From positions 124,001 to 188,000 of the forward strand of contig JANQPT010000019.1 in assembly GCA_028285345.1 (NCBI GenBank): 64,000 bases of DNA. The letters are read 5' to 3'. Below, piece by piece: positions 17,118 to 25,075 of this stretch. The translations under genes and the position numbers were made by a program. How positions within the stretch are numbered: position 1 is the stretch's first letter; each line of letters begins with the position of its first letter. A model generated the notes under the pieces. It saw only the letters and a program-made list of their open reading frames with translations. It searched no databases and had not been told where the DNA came from. The stretch comes from Planctomycetales bacterium. GTDB lineage: Bacteria; Planctomycetota; Planctomycetia; Planctomycetales; Planctomycetaceae.

Positions 17118-17440
17118 TTGGACTTCTCCATGATCTGAGTGATCGCCTGGCAGAGTTGCGACCAAGACTGTTGTTTGTCTGCGAGTGCGGCTTGGCCGGC
17201 CTCGGTCACGTGGTAGTACTTTCGCTGGCGGCTCTCCGGCTCTCCCTCCCACTCCCCGCGAATCATGCCGGCCTTTTCCAACTTGTGCAGGCTGGGATAG
17301 AGCGAGCCGGTCTTCCATTCGAGCGCGCCGTTCGTCTCCTCCTTGACGGTCGCGACGATCTCATACCCGTACATCGCCCGGCGGCTGAGCAGGGAGAGGA
17401 TAATGAGCGACAACGTGCCTTTGATGAGTTCCGTGTCCAT
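17114..17440 (-). CDS. PadR-family transcriptional regulator
   Basis: A 108-aa winged-helix repressor-type protein. Family features are GTLSLIILSLLSRRAMYGYE (helix 1), the recognition region TGSLYPSLHKLEKAGMIRGEW and the wing ESRQRKYYHVTEAGQAAL. It is the first gene of a coupled pair with the membrane protein downstream, and an imperfect palindrome at 17466-17493 lies just upstream of its ATG. PadR proteins usually respond to small molecules or control stress and efflux genes; the effector is unknown here. Confidence 0.93.
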   Translation of the reverse strand: MDTELIKGTLSLIILSLLSRRAMYGYEIVATVKEETNGALEWKTGSLYPSLHKLEKAGMIRGEWEGEPESRQRKYYHVTEAGQAALADKQQSWSQLCQAITQIMEKSK

Positions 17441-17465
17441 GTGGCGGAATTCTCGACGATGACAT

Positions 17466-17493
17466 GTAGGAATTCTTTATATAGAAATTCTAC
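17466..17493. promoter_or_regulatory. candidate PadR operator/promoter, imperfect palindrome
   Basis: GTAGGAATTCT (17466-17476) and AGAAATTCTAC (17483-17493) are inverted copies with 9 of 11 positions matching, separated by TTATAT. It lies 26 bp upstream of the padR ATG in an AT-rich patch, a good position for promoter plus autoregulatory site. Confidence 0.5.
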
Positions 17494-17568
17494 CTATTGG
17501 CTCCTGCAGCTGTCAAGCGTTTTCGCCGGATTTCCTACGTGATTGCCATTCACAGAACCGGGTTGCTG

Positions 17569-17985
17569 TCAGCGACGATGCCGCAGATCAGCGGGCGATT
17601 GAGCGTACCTCGGTTCTCCAAGCTGCTGCAGCAAATCGTCCGGGTACTGACCGGCATCCGCCCCGAAAGCGAAAACGGGCGTCGTTTCATCCGAATAGAA
17701 CAGCATCACGTCGCCCAGTTGCATCACGCGAAAGATGCGCGATAGAAACGCCGGATGCAGAATCGGCCGAAACACCGTGATGCCGCGGGTATGGCGGGTT
17801 GTCGGCCCATCCTTGTCGAGAAAGATAGCAACGTCACTATTTGGTCCGGTGAAACGAACAGTGAGGCAGCCGTTTTCGTCGCCCCATTTGGTATCGTCGG
17901 TGGAGAGAATGTTACGTACGGCATCAAAATCGAACCCTATCGGCTCGCCGCTGCGATAGTTCCAGAGGAACGCTTCGATACTCAT
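17569..17985 (-). CDS. hypothetical protein
   Basis: A 138-aa soluble protein that I do not recognise. It begins MSIEAFLWNYRSGEPIGFDF and reads as alternating alpha/beta segments: WGDENGCLTVRFTG, VAIFLDKDGP, ITVFRPILHPAFLSRIFRVM, GDVMLFYSDETTPVFAFG. The tail is basic (PADLRHRR). Codon use resembles its neighbours and the antisense frames carry no family features. It is separated from the PadR unit by a 128-bp gap that contains the PadR control region. Confidence 0.65.
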   Translation of the reverse strand: MSIEAFLWNYRSGEPIGFDFDAVRNILSTDDTKWGDENGCLTVRFTGPNSDVAIFLDKDGPTTRHTRGITVFRPILHPAFLSRIFRVMQLGDVMLFYSDETTPVFAFGADAGQYPDDLLQQLGEPRYAQSPADLRHRR

Positions 17986-18038
17986 CGCGGATCTTTAGCG
18001 CAGAAGGAGTCTTGTACGGCGGCATCGCTGAATCGTGT

Positions 18039-18461
18039 TCAAACAGCCTGGGACACAGGCGCGCGGGGTGTCGCCCGCTTGGCGTCACTAGTTTGTGCCT
18101 TCTCGACGTGGGGCTGTTCTTCGCCGCGCCGTTCGCGAATCACGAGCTTCCACGCTTCGGTCAATCGCTGGAAAGAGCGATCGACGGAGGGCACCGGAAT
18201 CAAGAATATCGCGTCGACCATCCCACAAGAAAATCCGTAATTCACTCCCGCAGCAAAATCCACAAACAGCAACAACAAATGCCCCCGCCTCATCAACTGA
18301 GACAAGACACAATTGAAGGGGCATTGGATGTCGAGCCGATCGAGGTCGATCTTGCGGTCCCAGTCAGGTCCAAGCCTTTGATCAAGAAATTCTGCCCCTG
18401 ATCGGGCGCGATTCAAAGCTTCATCAAGGTTCTCAACACCGTTGTAAAACAGGGATTTCAT
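18039..18461 (-). CDS. hypothetical protein
   Basis: A 140-aa protein with no family I recognise. The start MKSLFYNGVENLDEAL is followed by a segment rich in Asp/Arg (LGPDWDRKIDLDRLD), a Cys-containing stretch CPFNCVLSQLM, a hydrophobic LLLLFVDFAAGVNYGFSCG and a basic C-terminus. The pattern FAAGVNYGFSCG suggests a domain core and not noise, but the tail after about residue 115 is compositionally unlike the rest. I chose the ATG at 18461 because the longer frame to 18554 adds only low-complexity sequence. It lies in the same direction as the next gene downstream, with a 53-bp gap. Confidence 0.55.
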   Translation of the reverse strand: MKSLFYNGVENLDEALNRARSGAEFLDQRLGPDWDRKIDLDRLDIQCPFNCVLSQLMRRGHLLLLFVDFAAGVNYGFSCGMVDAIFLIPVPSVDRSFQRLTEAWKLVIRERRGEEQPHVEKAQTSDAKRATPRAPVSQAV

Positions 18462-18622
18462 GCGTCGATTCCTTATCGAGAGGTTACTGGAATCGCCGCC
18501 CCAAGAACGCTTCATGGGGCCGACCACGATAAATCTCCACTCGAAGCAACGCAATTATCGCGGCCAGCACGACGGTGATCAATAGGACTTGGCCGCCGAT
18601 CTCTGCTCGCGCGTCTCAATCA

Positions 18623-19324
18623 TCACGGGCTGCGGAAGACGTTCACCGAGAGCAGGTGATTCGTCAGTTCGATTGGCCCGAGGCGGTTGATGTGCTGGTT
18701 CAGGTAGCCGATCTCCACGCGCCAGCGGCTGTCGGGATTGCGCTTCACGCCGAAGCCGACGAAGACTCGGTTCTGATTGAAGCCAGCGTTCGCGCCCCAA
18801 TCGGTGTCGTTGAGGTGAATAAAGGCTTCGTCCCACAACACAAAGCTGTATTTGGGAGCGGAGGCGAACGGCTGCCGCCAACTGATGAATTGGCGGAAAC
18901 GGACGCCCACATCATCGCCCGTTTCGAGAAACCGTTGTTCCAGCCGCGATCGGAAACCGAGCTTGATGCGGTGAACGGGCTGCGACCAGGTCAATTGCTG
19001 CCAGATCCGGTGCTCGTCAAAGTCCGGAACGATTTCCGGTGAAGTGCGAATCCAGCCGTAGCCGGCCCAGGCGGTGAAATTGTCGTCGAGAGCGTATCCG
19101 ACGCCGGGGCGGACGATGCTCTGGCCGAATCCGTTGGTGTCGTCAAAGAACCGGGCGTGCCCGTCGAACCACCAGCGCAGCCGGTCTGTTCGCTCTGTGG
19201 CAATTTCGCCGCGGCCGAAGCCGGCAAACCACACACCGCTGTCATCGACGGACTGAGCGTTTGCAGCCGCTTGAAATAACAGCAGCTGCGCACACACCCA
19301 CAACGGAACACTCCATCGCCCCAT
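18623..19324 (-). CDS. predicted outer membrane beta-barrel protein (DUF2490-like)
   Basis: A 233-aa exported protein. The signal peptide is MGRWSVPLWVCAQLLLFQAA with a cleavage region ANAQS. The mature part is made of alternating aromatic/polar strands typical of small beta-barrels: TDRLRWWFDGHARFF, NFTAWAGYGWIRT, HRIKLGFRSRLEQRFL, WRVEIGYLNQHIN. The order DGHARF ... VRPGVGYAL ... WSQP ... RLEQRF is that of the DUF2490 family, whose members are uncharacterised. The ATG at 19324 gives the best signal peptide; a further ATG at 19339 adds five residues. Confidence 0.75.
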   Translation of the reverse strand: MGRWSVPLWVCAQLLLFQAAANAQSVDDSGVWFAGFGRGEIATERTDRLRWWFDGHARFFDDTNGFGQSIVRPGVGYALDDNFTAWAGYGWIRTSPEIVPDFDEHRIWQQLTWSQPVHRIKLGFRSRLEQRFLETGDDVGVRFRQFISWRQPFASAPKYSFVLWDEAFIHLNDTDWGANAGFNQNRVFVGFGVKRNPDSRWRVEIGYLNQHINRLGPIELTNHLLSVNVFRSP

Positions 19325-19484
19325 GGTCGCCTGCCTCATGCAAAACTTGATCTGCGCAGTATTTCGTAGAGTGATCATCGGCCGAAACAGCACGGCGGCT
19401 TAAAGCGAATATGGCTCGTCTTGAAAAACCGGTCCGTCGGCGTAGTCAGCGGGCTGACCACCGATCATGGAGCCTCCCCCGCCG

Positions 19485-20099
19485 CTAGCTGTAATTCTCT
19501 TCCAGAAACTCGCGAAGCTCCCGATAAAGTCTTTCATGTCCCTTCGGGTTGCAGTGCAGGCCATCTTCGGCCAGGAGATCGCTTATGTCATCTGAGCCCC
19601 AATTCGCAAAACAATCAAGAACGAGGCATGACCTCTCAGCACAAACTTGCCGCAAGACATCCGTGTAACGAGCTGCGTCGGATCGCAGATAATACCAATC
19701 AGAACTCAAATAAGGTCTTGTCTTCGCTTCATCAAACGGGAAGCCGGTCAGCATCAGGGTTGGTGAGATTTTGAGCGCGGACTCGACCAGGGCCGCCATG
19801 GAACTGCTGTAGTCTTCAATCGAGACGGCATTCTCGGATGACTCTGCTCCCTCGCGCCGGATATCATTGAATCCGGGATAGAGAATGATCAGGTGAGGCC
19901 GACGGGCTCCCGCCTCGATCGACAGACGTTGAATGAGTCGGTCGGTGGTTTCGCCGAAGATGCCAAGCTGGTAGACAAAATTGCGGGGACCTTGCGCTTC
20001 ATGCCAGAGACGCAAACGGTGAATGAACCCGCCGAGTTCCGAGTCGCCTCGCCCGTGAATCGAGCTTGAGCCGAGAGCGACAATACGCCGTGGAAACAT
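19485..20099 (-). CDS. SGNH/GDSL-family hydrolase
   Basis: A 204-aa esterase/lipase-type hydrolase without a signal peptide, so probably cytoplasmic. Block I is VALGSSSIHGRGD with the catalytic Ser in GSSS (the usual GDS Asp is replaced by Ser). The oxyanion-hole Asn is in LYPGFNDIRREG, and the catalytic Asp-His dyad is in LLAEDGLHCNPKGHERLY. TLMLTGFPFDE and CLVLDCFANWG fit the family fold. Substrates could be acyl or acetyl esters. The ATG at 20099 is preferred over 20114. The gene is separated from the DUF1254 gene upstream by the REPIN-like repeat at 20215-20289. Confidence 0.85.
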   Translation of the reverse strand: MFPRRIVALGSSSIHGRGDSELGGFIHRLRLWHEAQGPRNFVYQLGIFGETTDRLIQRLSIEAGARRPHLIILYPGFNDIRREGAESSENAVSIEDYSSSMAALVESALKISPTLMLTGFPFDEAKTRPYLSSDWYYLRSDAARYTDVLRQVCAERSCLVLDCFANWGSDDISDLLAEDGLHCNPKGHERLYRELREFLEENYS

Positions 20100-20214
20100 G
20101 GTGACTCCAATCAAATTGGTGCACGCGGCGTTCAGGAAATCACGTATTGCTCACACGGGCCGCACAGAGAAAGCAACTACCGGCCAGGCTGCGCGGCCGG
20201 CGGTTTTCAGTCAT

Positions 20215-20289
20215 GTAGGGCAGGCTCCTGCCTGCCGAAGTTTGTATTGGACGTCCAATTTCAGAGCGGCTGGCGGGAGCCTGCCCTAC
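20215..20289. repeat. short REPIN-like inverted pair, 75 bp
   Basis: GTAGGGCAGGCTCCTGCC (20215-20232) and GGCGGGAGCCTGCCCTAC (20272-20289) are inverted copies with one mismatch in 18. Each arm has an outer GTAG and an internal GGCAG-type hairpin. The element starts 11 bp beyond the stop of the DUF1254 gene and lies upstream of the GDSL gene on the same strand, a position where it could act on the 3' end of that transcript. Confidence 0.7.
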
Positions 20290-20300
20290 GGAACCGGCAA

Positions 20301-21311
20301 TCATTTCACCGGTTGCGGCGCCGGTGGTTTCCAGTTGCCTTCGATGATCTGCCAGCCCGGCAGGTAACAGCGGACGATGTAGTTCCAGCCATCGGTGATC
20401 GGCAGGTAATTTATCGCCTCGGGATCACCTCCGAAGTGGATTGTCACCGTGCCGTCGTTATTGGGCTCGGCGGTTTCGCCGTTAAACGAGTAGGCATTGA
20501 GGTCGTTGGGCGTGAAAAAACCGTCTTTGTTGTAGACAGTGACCGACCAGAACGCCTGCACCGGCACATCCTTGGGCATTGTAAGCGTGTAGGCCGTCTT
20601 GCCGTCGTTCTTGTCCGGTGTGACGCTGAAGTACATCGCCCCGCGCTGCGGGTTGCCGCCCCAGCCGGCGGCGGAACCGATCAGGTGCTGAACCGGGTCG
20701 ACTTCGCCCCGGCGCCCGAAGGCGTTGGAAAAGTCCGTCATCTTCATGGCCAATGCGTTGAGCTGCTTGCGCGTCTCGAGCAGCGACTTCTCGTCCCAGT
20801 CGGGCAGCACCAGCTCGCCGGGCGCGTCCTGCTTGATCTGGATCGCATCTTGCACCGCATGCGCCTGTTTCATGTCCTCCGGGCTGTTTGGATTGGCAAA
20901 CGTGCGGACCAATACCATCGCGTAGCGTGTGCCGACGGAGTCGATGGTCAGCGTCACCTCGCCCGGGCCGTTTTTAAGCACGGGGTTATACTCGTCCTCG
21001 TCGATTACCAACAGCGACTGAAACCGGCCCTCTGTTTCCGGCATTACAATCGTCACCGGGGAGACGAGGTCATACACACCAAAAGAATAGAGCGTGTCGC
21101 GGTTGCCACGGATCGTGGTCTGGTCCTTGACCGAATAGGGTTGGCGCATATGCACGACTTTGCCGACGCCCCCAGCCTTACCGACGTAGCTCTTGAACTG
21201 AAAATTGGTCTCCGCACGTGTGTAGTTCAGCACACTGACCAGCTCACCGCCGCGAACGGTCGTTGCTAAGAAACAGACGATCAGAGCAACTGCAAGTCGT
21301 CGTGCGGCCAT
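20301..21311 (-). CDS. exported DUF1254/DUF1214-domain protein
   Basis: A 336-aa exported protein with signal peptide [21 protein letters not shown]. The first half matches the DUF1254 pattern ([52 protein letters not shown]). The C-terminal half is DUF1214-like ([53 protein letters not shown]). The family is widespread and of unknown biochemical role, often suggested to bind or alter carbohydrates or other small ligands. It appears monocistronic. A REPIN-like repeat follows its stop codon within 11 bp. Confidence 0.88.
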   Translation of the reverse strand: MAARRLAVALIVCFLATTVRGGELVSVLNYTRAETNFQFKSYVGKAGGVGKVVHMRQPYSVKDQTTIRGNRDTLYSFGVYDLVSPVTIVMPETEGRFQSLLVIDEDEYNPVLKNGPGEVTLTIDSVGTRYAMVLVRTFANPNSPEDMKQAHAVQDAIQIKQDAPGELVLPDWDEKSLLETRKQLNALAMKMTDFSNAFGRRGEVDPVQHLIGSAAGWGGNPQRGAMYFSVTPDKNDGKTAYTLTMPKDVPVQAFWSVTVYNKDGFFTPNDLNAYSFNGETAEPNNDGTVTIHFGGDPEAINYLPITDGWNYIVRCYLPGWQIIEGNWKPPAPQPVK

Positions 21312-21534
21312 TAGGAGACTCCTGAATAGCAGGGGGTATCGAAGATGTGGAAACTGAACTTCAGGAGTATAACCAATCTCAGAGGCGAGCTGAAATTGGC
21401 TTTACAGGTTGGCGCACAAAGCATTGATTGTGCCGCCCTGCCGTTATTAACAGGACGTCGTCCTTACGGCAAACCTGCCTTCTAGCGACATTTAGCCCAA
21501 GATCGCGCATGGTGCGGGACATTCTCGTTCGTGC

Positions 21535-23724
21535 TTAATTCGATTGAGTCACCTGCAAGTTCGATTTGAGGTGCTGCCACTGCTTGATGAGAGGGGTCTG
21601 AGCAGTGGCGTCGAGAGCTGCGCTGTGCTTCGAAGGTCCAGCGGTGAAGCCGCTGCTGAAGTTCGGGCTATCTGAACCCTCTCGTTTGAAAGTCAGGCTC
21701 CATCCCTGCTCAAGCATTGAGTAGTTCCCCAATGCAGATGTTTCGCGCGGATCAATTTCTCCGGTGATGGAAAACAAGAACGCCAGCAGGTGCGCCCGCC
21801 GCCTGGGAGTCTGCCCTTCACGTTCTAACTCTTCAATCAACGTGGGAACCGCCGGCCAGCCCAGTGTGAGCAGACGGCCGTATTCACTTTTGGGGTTGAT
21901 AAACTCATGTGCCCACTCGCCGTATCGTCCGACGATCACCCTGCAAATTTGCTGATCGTCCAATTGTTTGAGCAGCGTTTCGACCTCCAGCTGTTGCTCT
22001 TTCGTTGTCTCGATCGCACGCCGTTTGACGGTAAGCTTGATCGGATCGGACCGGCAGACGATCAGACCGTCGACAAACTCCCACTCCAAAATGGTCAAAT
22101 CGTTGTGATACAACACCCGGACTTGGTACTCGCCAGGTTCCAGTGTGTCGACGAAGCGTGACATCGCCAGGGTCGTTTGCCAACCCTCTGCGGGCTTGAG
22201 CGTCGTAAGGTTAACCCACCCTCCCCCAATCAGAGGTCCGGTTTGTGTGTTTGGCGCAGGCTCAAGGACTTTCCCCGCAGCGTCCGTAACCTCGATCCTC
22301 CAACGTCGCTGTCGTCCAGAACGGTAATTCCCCGATTCCGTAAAGCCAATCTCCCGCTTTTCGGTGTCGACGTTTCTGATCGTCACGGCCAAATCCGGCA
22401 ATTCCGGAAACTTGTAAGTCCGTTCATTTGGACCGTCAATGAAAATATGCAGCGGGTCCGGCTTCTGCTGAATGCGGCAGAGTGCCGTTGCGAATTGCAG
22501 GTTCCGAGCATACCGTTCTCTCCGAGATCGAATCTTCGATTGCTTTGCGACATTCTCCGGAAAATCAGATTCGTCTTGAGAGTCAACCTCGTGATTCTCA
22601 AGCTCCCTACCGACTTGCAGGTATCTCCGGCGCCAGGTCTCGAGTTTCTTAACGAGAAACTGTTGGATGACCCCGCCGCCGCGGCGGGTCATTTCAGTCA
22701 AAAACACGTCCGAGACGTTGTCATCGGATGAGAAAAATGAGGCGAATGAACTGTACTTGCTCGATTCAATAAACTGATCGAGGAAGTGGCAGAGTTCGGC
22801 ATCCGTAAGTGTGCTGAAACGCAGTTGAATCGATTTGCGATAGTGCGCTTCCGCACGATCGGAATGACCCCGTTCACGCTCGACGGAGGCCAGGTTCCGA
22901 TAAGCCGCCGACAATTGAGGATGATCCGGCCCCAGTGACTGTGACAGGACTTTGATCGCCAGGTTTGAAACGAGTTCCGATTTCTCATAGTAACGGGTGT
23001 GGCGGAGCGCCGTAGCGAATGTTGATAGACATCGTCCGTAGATTGGATGGTGTTTTCCGTACGCAGCTTCGGCAATCAACCCGGCACGTCTTGCATACTC
23101 CGGATGCCAGTCGCTGTAACAATCTCCCGCGAGCGCTTCGAGTGCGACAATCAGGCGCGGATCAGATTTACCGTAGGACTTTTCCAGGATCTGCAACGAT
23201 CTCCAGCCGCTGCCGGAATTGCCTTCGTTTGAATTGAGATTCCAGATGCGACGCTCCAATGCCAGAAACTGGGCCACATCCTCGTCAGCTTTTTTGCCGA
23301 GCGATTTGCAGATTGTTAAACCCCGCGTGCAATGCTCGTCGGCCAGATCGGCCATGCCCAGCTCAAGATACAGTCCGGTCAGGATTCCTTCCGCCCGGGC
23401 AATCTGCAATTGATGCTCAGTGTCTTCCTTCTCTTTCAGGGCGTCGATTGACTCATTACAGAGCTGCTCGCAACGCGCATATGCGCCAAGTTCGAGCAAT
23501 AATCCGGCCAGTCGGACTTTCGTTTCCGTCCGCCGAAAGTCGGCCTTGTCAAATTCTTTGGACAGGACGAGCGCACCAGTCAGCAGTTCTTTTGCCTGTT
23601 GGTACGCACCCGCCCGCCGCGCTTCGCCAGCCGACTTCATTACATCCGGCCAGGAGTCACCCTTCGCTCGGACAGTGGTGGAGAGCAGAGTCAGACAAAC
23701 CAACGTGAGAACAGAGCGCAACAT
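21535..23724 (-). CDS. large secreted tetratricopeptide-repeat protein
   Basis: A 729-aa protein with an N-terminal signal peptide (MLRSVLTLVCLTLLSTTVRA); the ATG at 23724 is preferred over a GTG at 23736. Residues about 30-320 consist of TPR motifs (GAYQQAKELLTGALVL, GAYARCEQLCNESIDALKE, LGMADLADEHCTRGLTICKS, GHSDRAEAHYRKSIQLR), which usually mediate protein-protein contacts. A beta-rich middle region follows (FPELPDLAVTIRNVDTEKRE, LEPGEYQVRVLYHNDLTIL) and the C-terminal part is again helical. No catalytic domain is visible. It is monocistronic; partners cannot be inferred. Confidence 0.82.
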   Translation of the reverse strand: MLRSVLTLVCLTLLSTTVRAKGDSWPDVMKSAGEARRAGAYQQAKELLTGALVLSKEFDKADFRRTETKVRLAGLLLELGAYARCEQLCNESIDALKEKEDTEHQLQIARAEGILTGLYLELGMADLADEHCTRGLTICKSLGKKADEDVAQFLALERRIWNLNSNEGNSGSGWRSLQILEKSYGKSDPRLIVALEALAGDCYSDWHPEYARRAGLIAEAAYGKHHPIYGRCLSTFATALRHTRYYEKSELVSNLAIKVLSQSLGPDHPQLSAAYRNLASVERERGHSDRAEAHYRKSIQLRFSTLTDAELCHFLDQFIESSKYSSFASFFSSDDNVSDVFLTEMTRRGGGVIQQFLVKKLETWRRRYLQVGRELENHEVDSQDESDFPENVAKQSKIRSRRERYARNLQFATALCRIQQKPDPLHIFIDGPNERTYKFPELPDLAVTIRNVDTEKREIGFTESGNYRSGRQRRWRIEVTDAAGKVLEPAPNTQTGPLIGGGWVNLTTLKPAEGWQTTLAMSRFVDTLEPGEYQVRVLYHNDLTILEWEFVDGLIVCRSDPIKLTVKRRAIETTKEQQLEVETLLKQLDDQQICRVIVGRYGEWAHEFINPKSEYGRLLTLGWPAVPTLIEELEREGQTPRRRAHLLAFLFSITGEIDPRETSALGNYSMLEQGWSLTFKREGSDSPNFSSGFTAGPSKHSAALDATAQTPLIKQWQHLKSNLQVTQSN

Positions 23725-24047
23725 GATCTGGTTCACCTAGTTCCTCAATTATGGGCTGAGCGGAACTACTTTGGATTTTACGAGACCAATTCAGGCGGAT
23801 CAATTGCGCTTCTGACCAACACAGCTGTGGAAAACGAAAATAGAGACAGGAGGCAAGCCAGTTCCTCAAAAACGTTTGACCTGTGAGGCACCGAGACACG
23901 ACGTAGATTGCTCAGTCGCCATCACATTTGCAGTGGATTGGCAAATACTACGACAACCCCATGATTCATTCGACCGGTCAAAACCGTTGAGCCGATGAAG
24001 TCAATATCTCCAAATGTGGATAGTTCCGAGCAGACTTTGGTTGTGAG
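23725..24047. other. 323-bp intergenic region between divergent genes
   Basis: Divergent promoters for the TPR gene (minus strand) and the barrel gene (plus strand) should be here. I see no coding frame, no inverted repeats above chance and no clear promoter boxes. Confidence 0.4.
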
Positions 24048-24923
24048 ATGAAACGCTTCTCTGTGCTCCTTATCGTTCTGTGCTGCGGTTTGAATCTGTG
24101 CGATAACGTGTCCTGTGTCGCCGGAGAGCCGTTGTTCACGTTCTTGAACGACTTCAACGACGCGCACTGCCCGCGCGACCCGTATGAAGAGCGGATTGAG
24201 ACCGATCGGCATGACTTTACACAGTCGACCGTGACGGTTGGCCGCGGCGTCTTTCAGATCGAAAGCGGCTATACGTTTTTTTACAAGGATCACAGCGAAG
24301 AAATTGAAACGTCCCATGTGCTGCCGGAAATGCTTCTGAGATATGGCATTTCCGAGAACATCGAGGTGCGGACGCGCACAGATTACATCTGGCGATTCAA
24401 CGACGAGGCCGATGACGTCGATGGTGCCGAGGATCAGCAGTTCGCGCTAAAACTGCAAATGACTGAACAACAATCGCTCATTCCCGAGAGCGCCTTGGAG
24501 ATTCGTATTTCCGTGCCGACGGGAGGCAAAGCCTGGAACACTGAACGCGTTCAGTTTGGGCTGGATTACATCTATGGCTGGGAATTGAACGAGGATTTCT
24601 GGCTGTATGGTTCCACTGGATTCGCCGAAAGCGCACTCGGCGACTTCAGCTTTCTACCCGAAGAACCATCCGGCGATCGTTTCGTCATCGTCACCCAGTC
24701 CGCGGCGATCGGTATCGACCTGACTGAACAATCAACCATGTACGCCGAGTTCTTCGGCATCTTCTCGAAAAACCTCGAGGGCGAGCCGACTGTCGGTGTC
24801 TTCAACATCGGCATCGACTACTACTTGAGCAACAATTTCGTTCTCGACATTCGCTCCGGTGTCGGCTTGACCCCTGATTCCGACGACTTTTTCGTCGGCG
24901 TCGGGGGCGGGTATCGATTCTAG
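24048..24923 (+). CDS. predicted outer membrane beta-barrel (Phenol_MetA_deg-like) protein
   Basis: A 291-aa exported protein with signal peptide MKRFSVLLIVLCCGLNLCDN. The entry strand ETDRHDFTQSTVTVGRGVFQ is the signature of the transporter-like family first seen in phenol-degradation genes. The rest is a series of beta-strands (YTFFYKDHSEEIET, LLRYGISENIEVRTRTDYIW, QFGLDYIYGWELNEDFWLYG) ending in aromatic Phe (VGVGGGYRF), as for barrels recognised by the BAM machinery. It probably forms a pore in the outer membrane; the transported compound is not known. The gene converges on the RND exporter gene. Confidence 0.78.
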   Translation: MKRFSVLLIVLCCGLNLCDNVSCVAGEPLFTFLNDFNDAHCPRDPYEERIETDRHDFTQSTVTVGRGVFQIESGYTFFYKDHSEEIETSHVLPEMLLRYGISENIEVRTRTDYIWRFNDEADDVDGAEDQQFALKLQMTEQQSLIPESALEIRISVPTGGKAWNTERVQFGLDYIYGWELNEDFWLYGSTGFAESALGDFSFLPEEPSGDRFVIVTQSAAIGIDLTEQSTMYAEFFGIFSKNLEGEPTVGVFNIGIDYYLSNNFVLDIRSGVGLTPDSDDFFVGVGGGYRF

Positions 24924-25000
24924 TTCGTTGTGCGTCGGTGTCGGCTTTCCTGTTTGCATTGTCGAAGACGAATCCGTAAGCATCATGAGTAATTTGATCG

Positions 25001-25019
25001 AACGTCGAGGTTCGACGTT
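25001..25019. terminator. possible bidirectional terminator hairpin
   Basis: AACGTCGA (25001-25008), loop GGT, TCGACGTT (25012-25019) form a perfect 8-bp stem between two convergent genes. T-runs are short (TTT after on the plus strand, AATT on the other), so the assignment is tentative. Confidence 0.4.
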
Positions 25020-25075
25020 TGGGTGGAGTCAACGCGTCTCGCTTCGCTTCAAGCCACCGGTCGAAAACCACGAAA

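Noticed and set aside
20247-21269. 340-codon open frame antisense to the DUF1254/DUF1214 gene
   Set aside because: The minus strand carries a complete signal peptide and family motifs; the plus-strand translation is Arg/Val/His-rich with no domain pattern.
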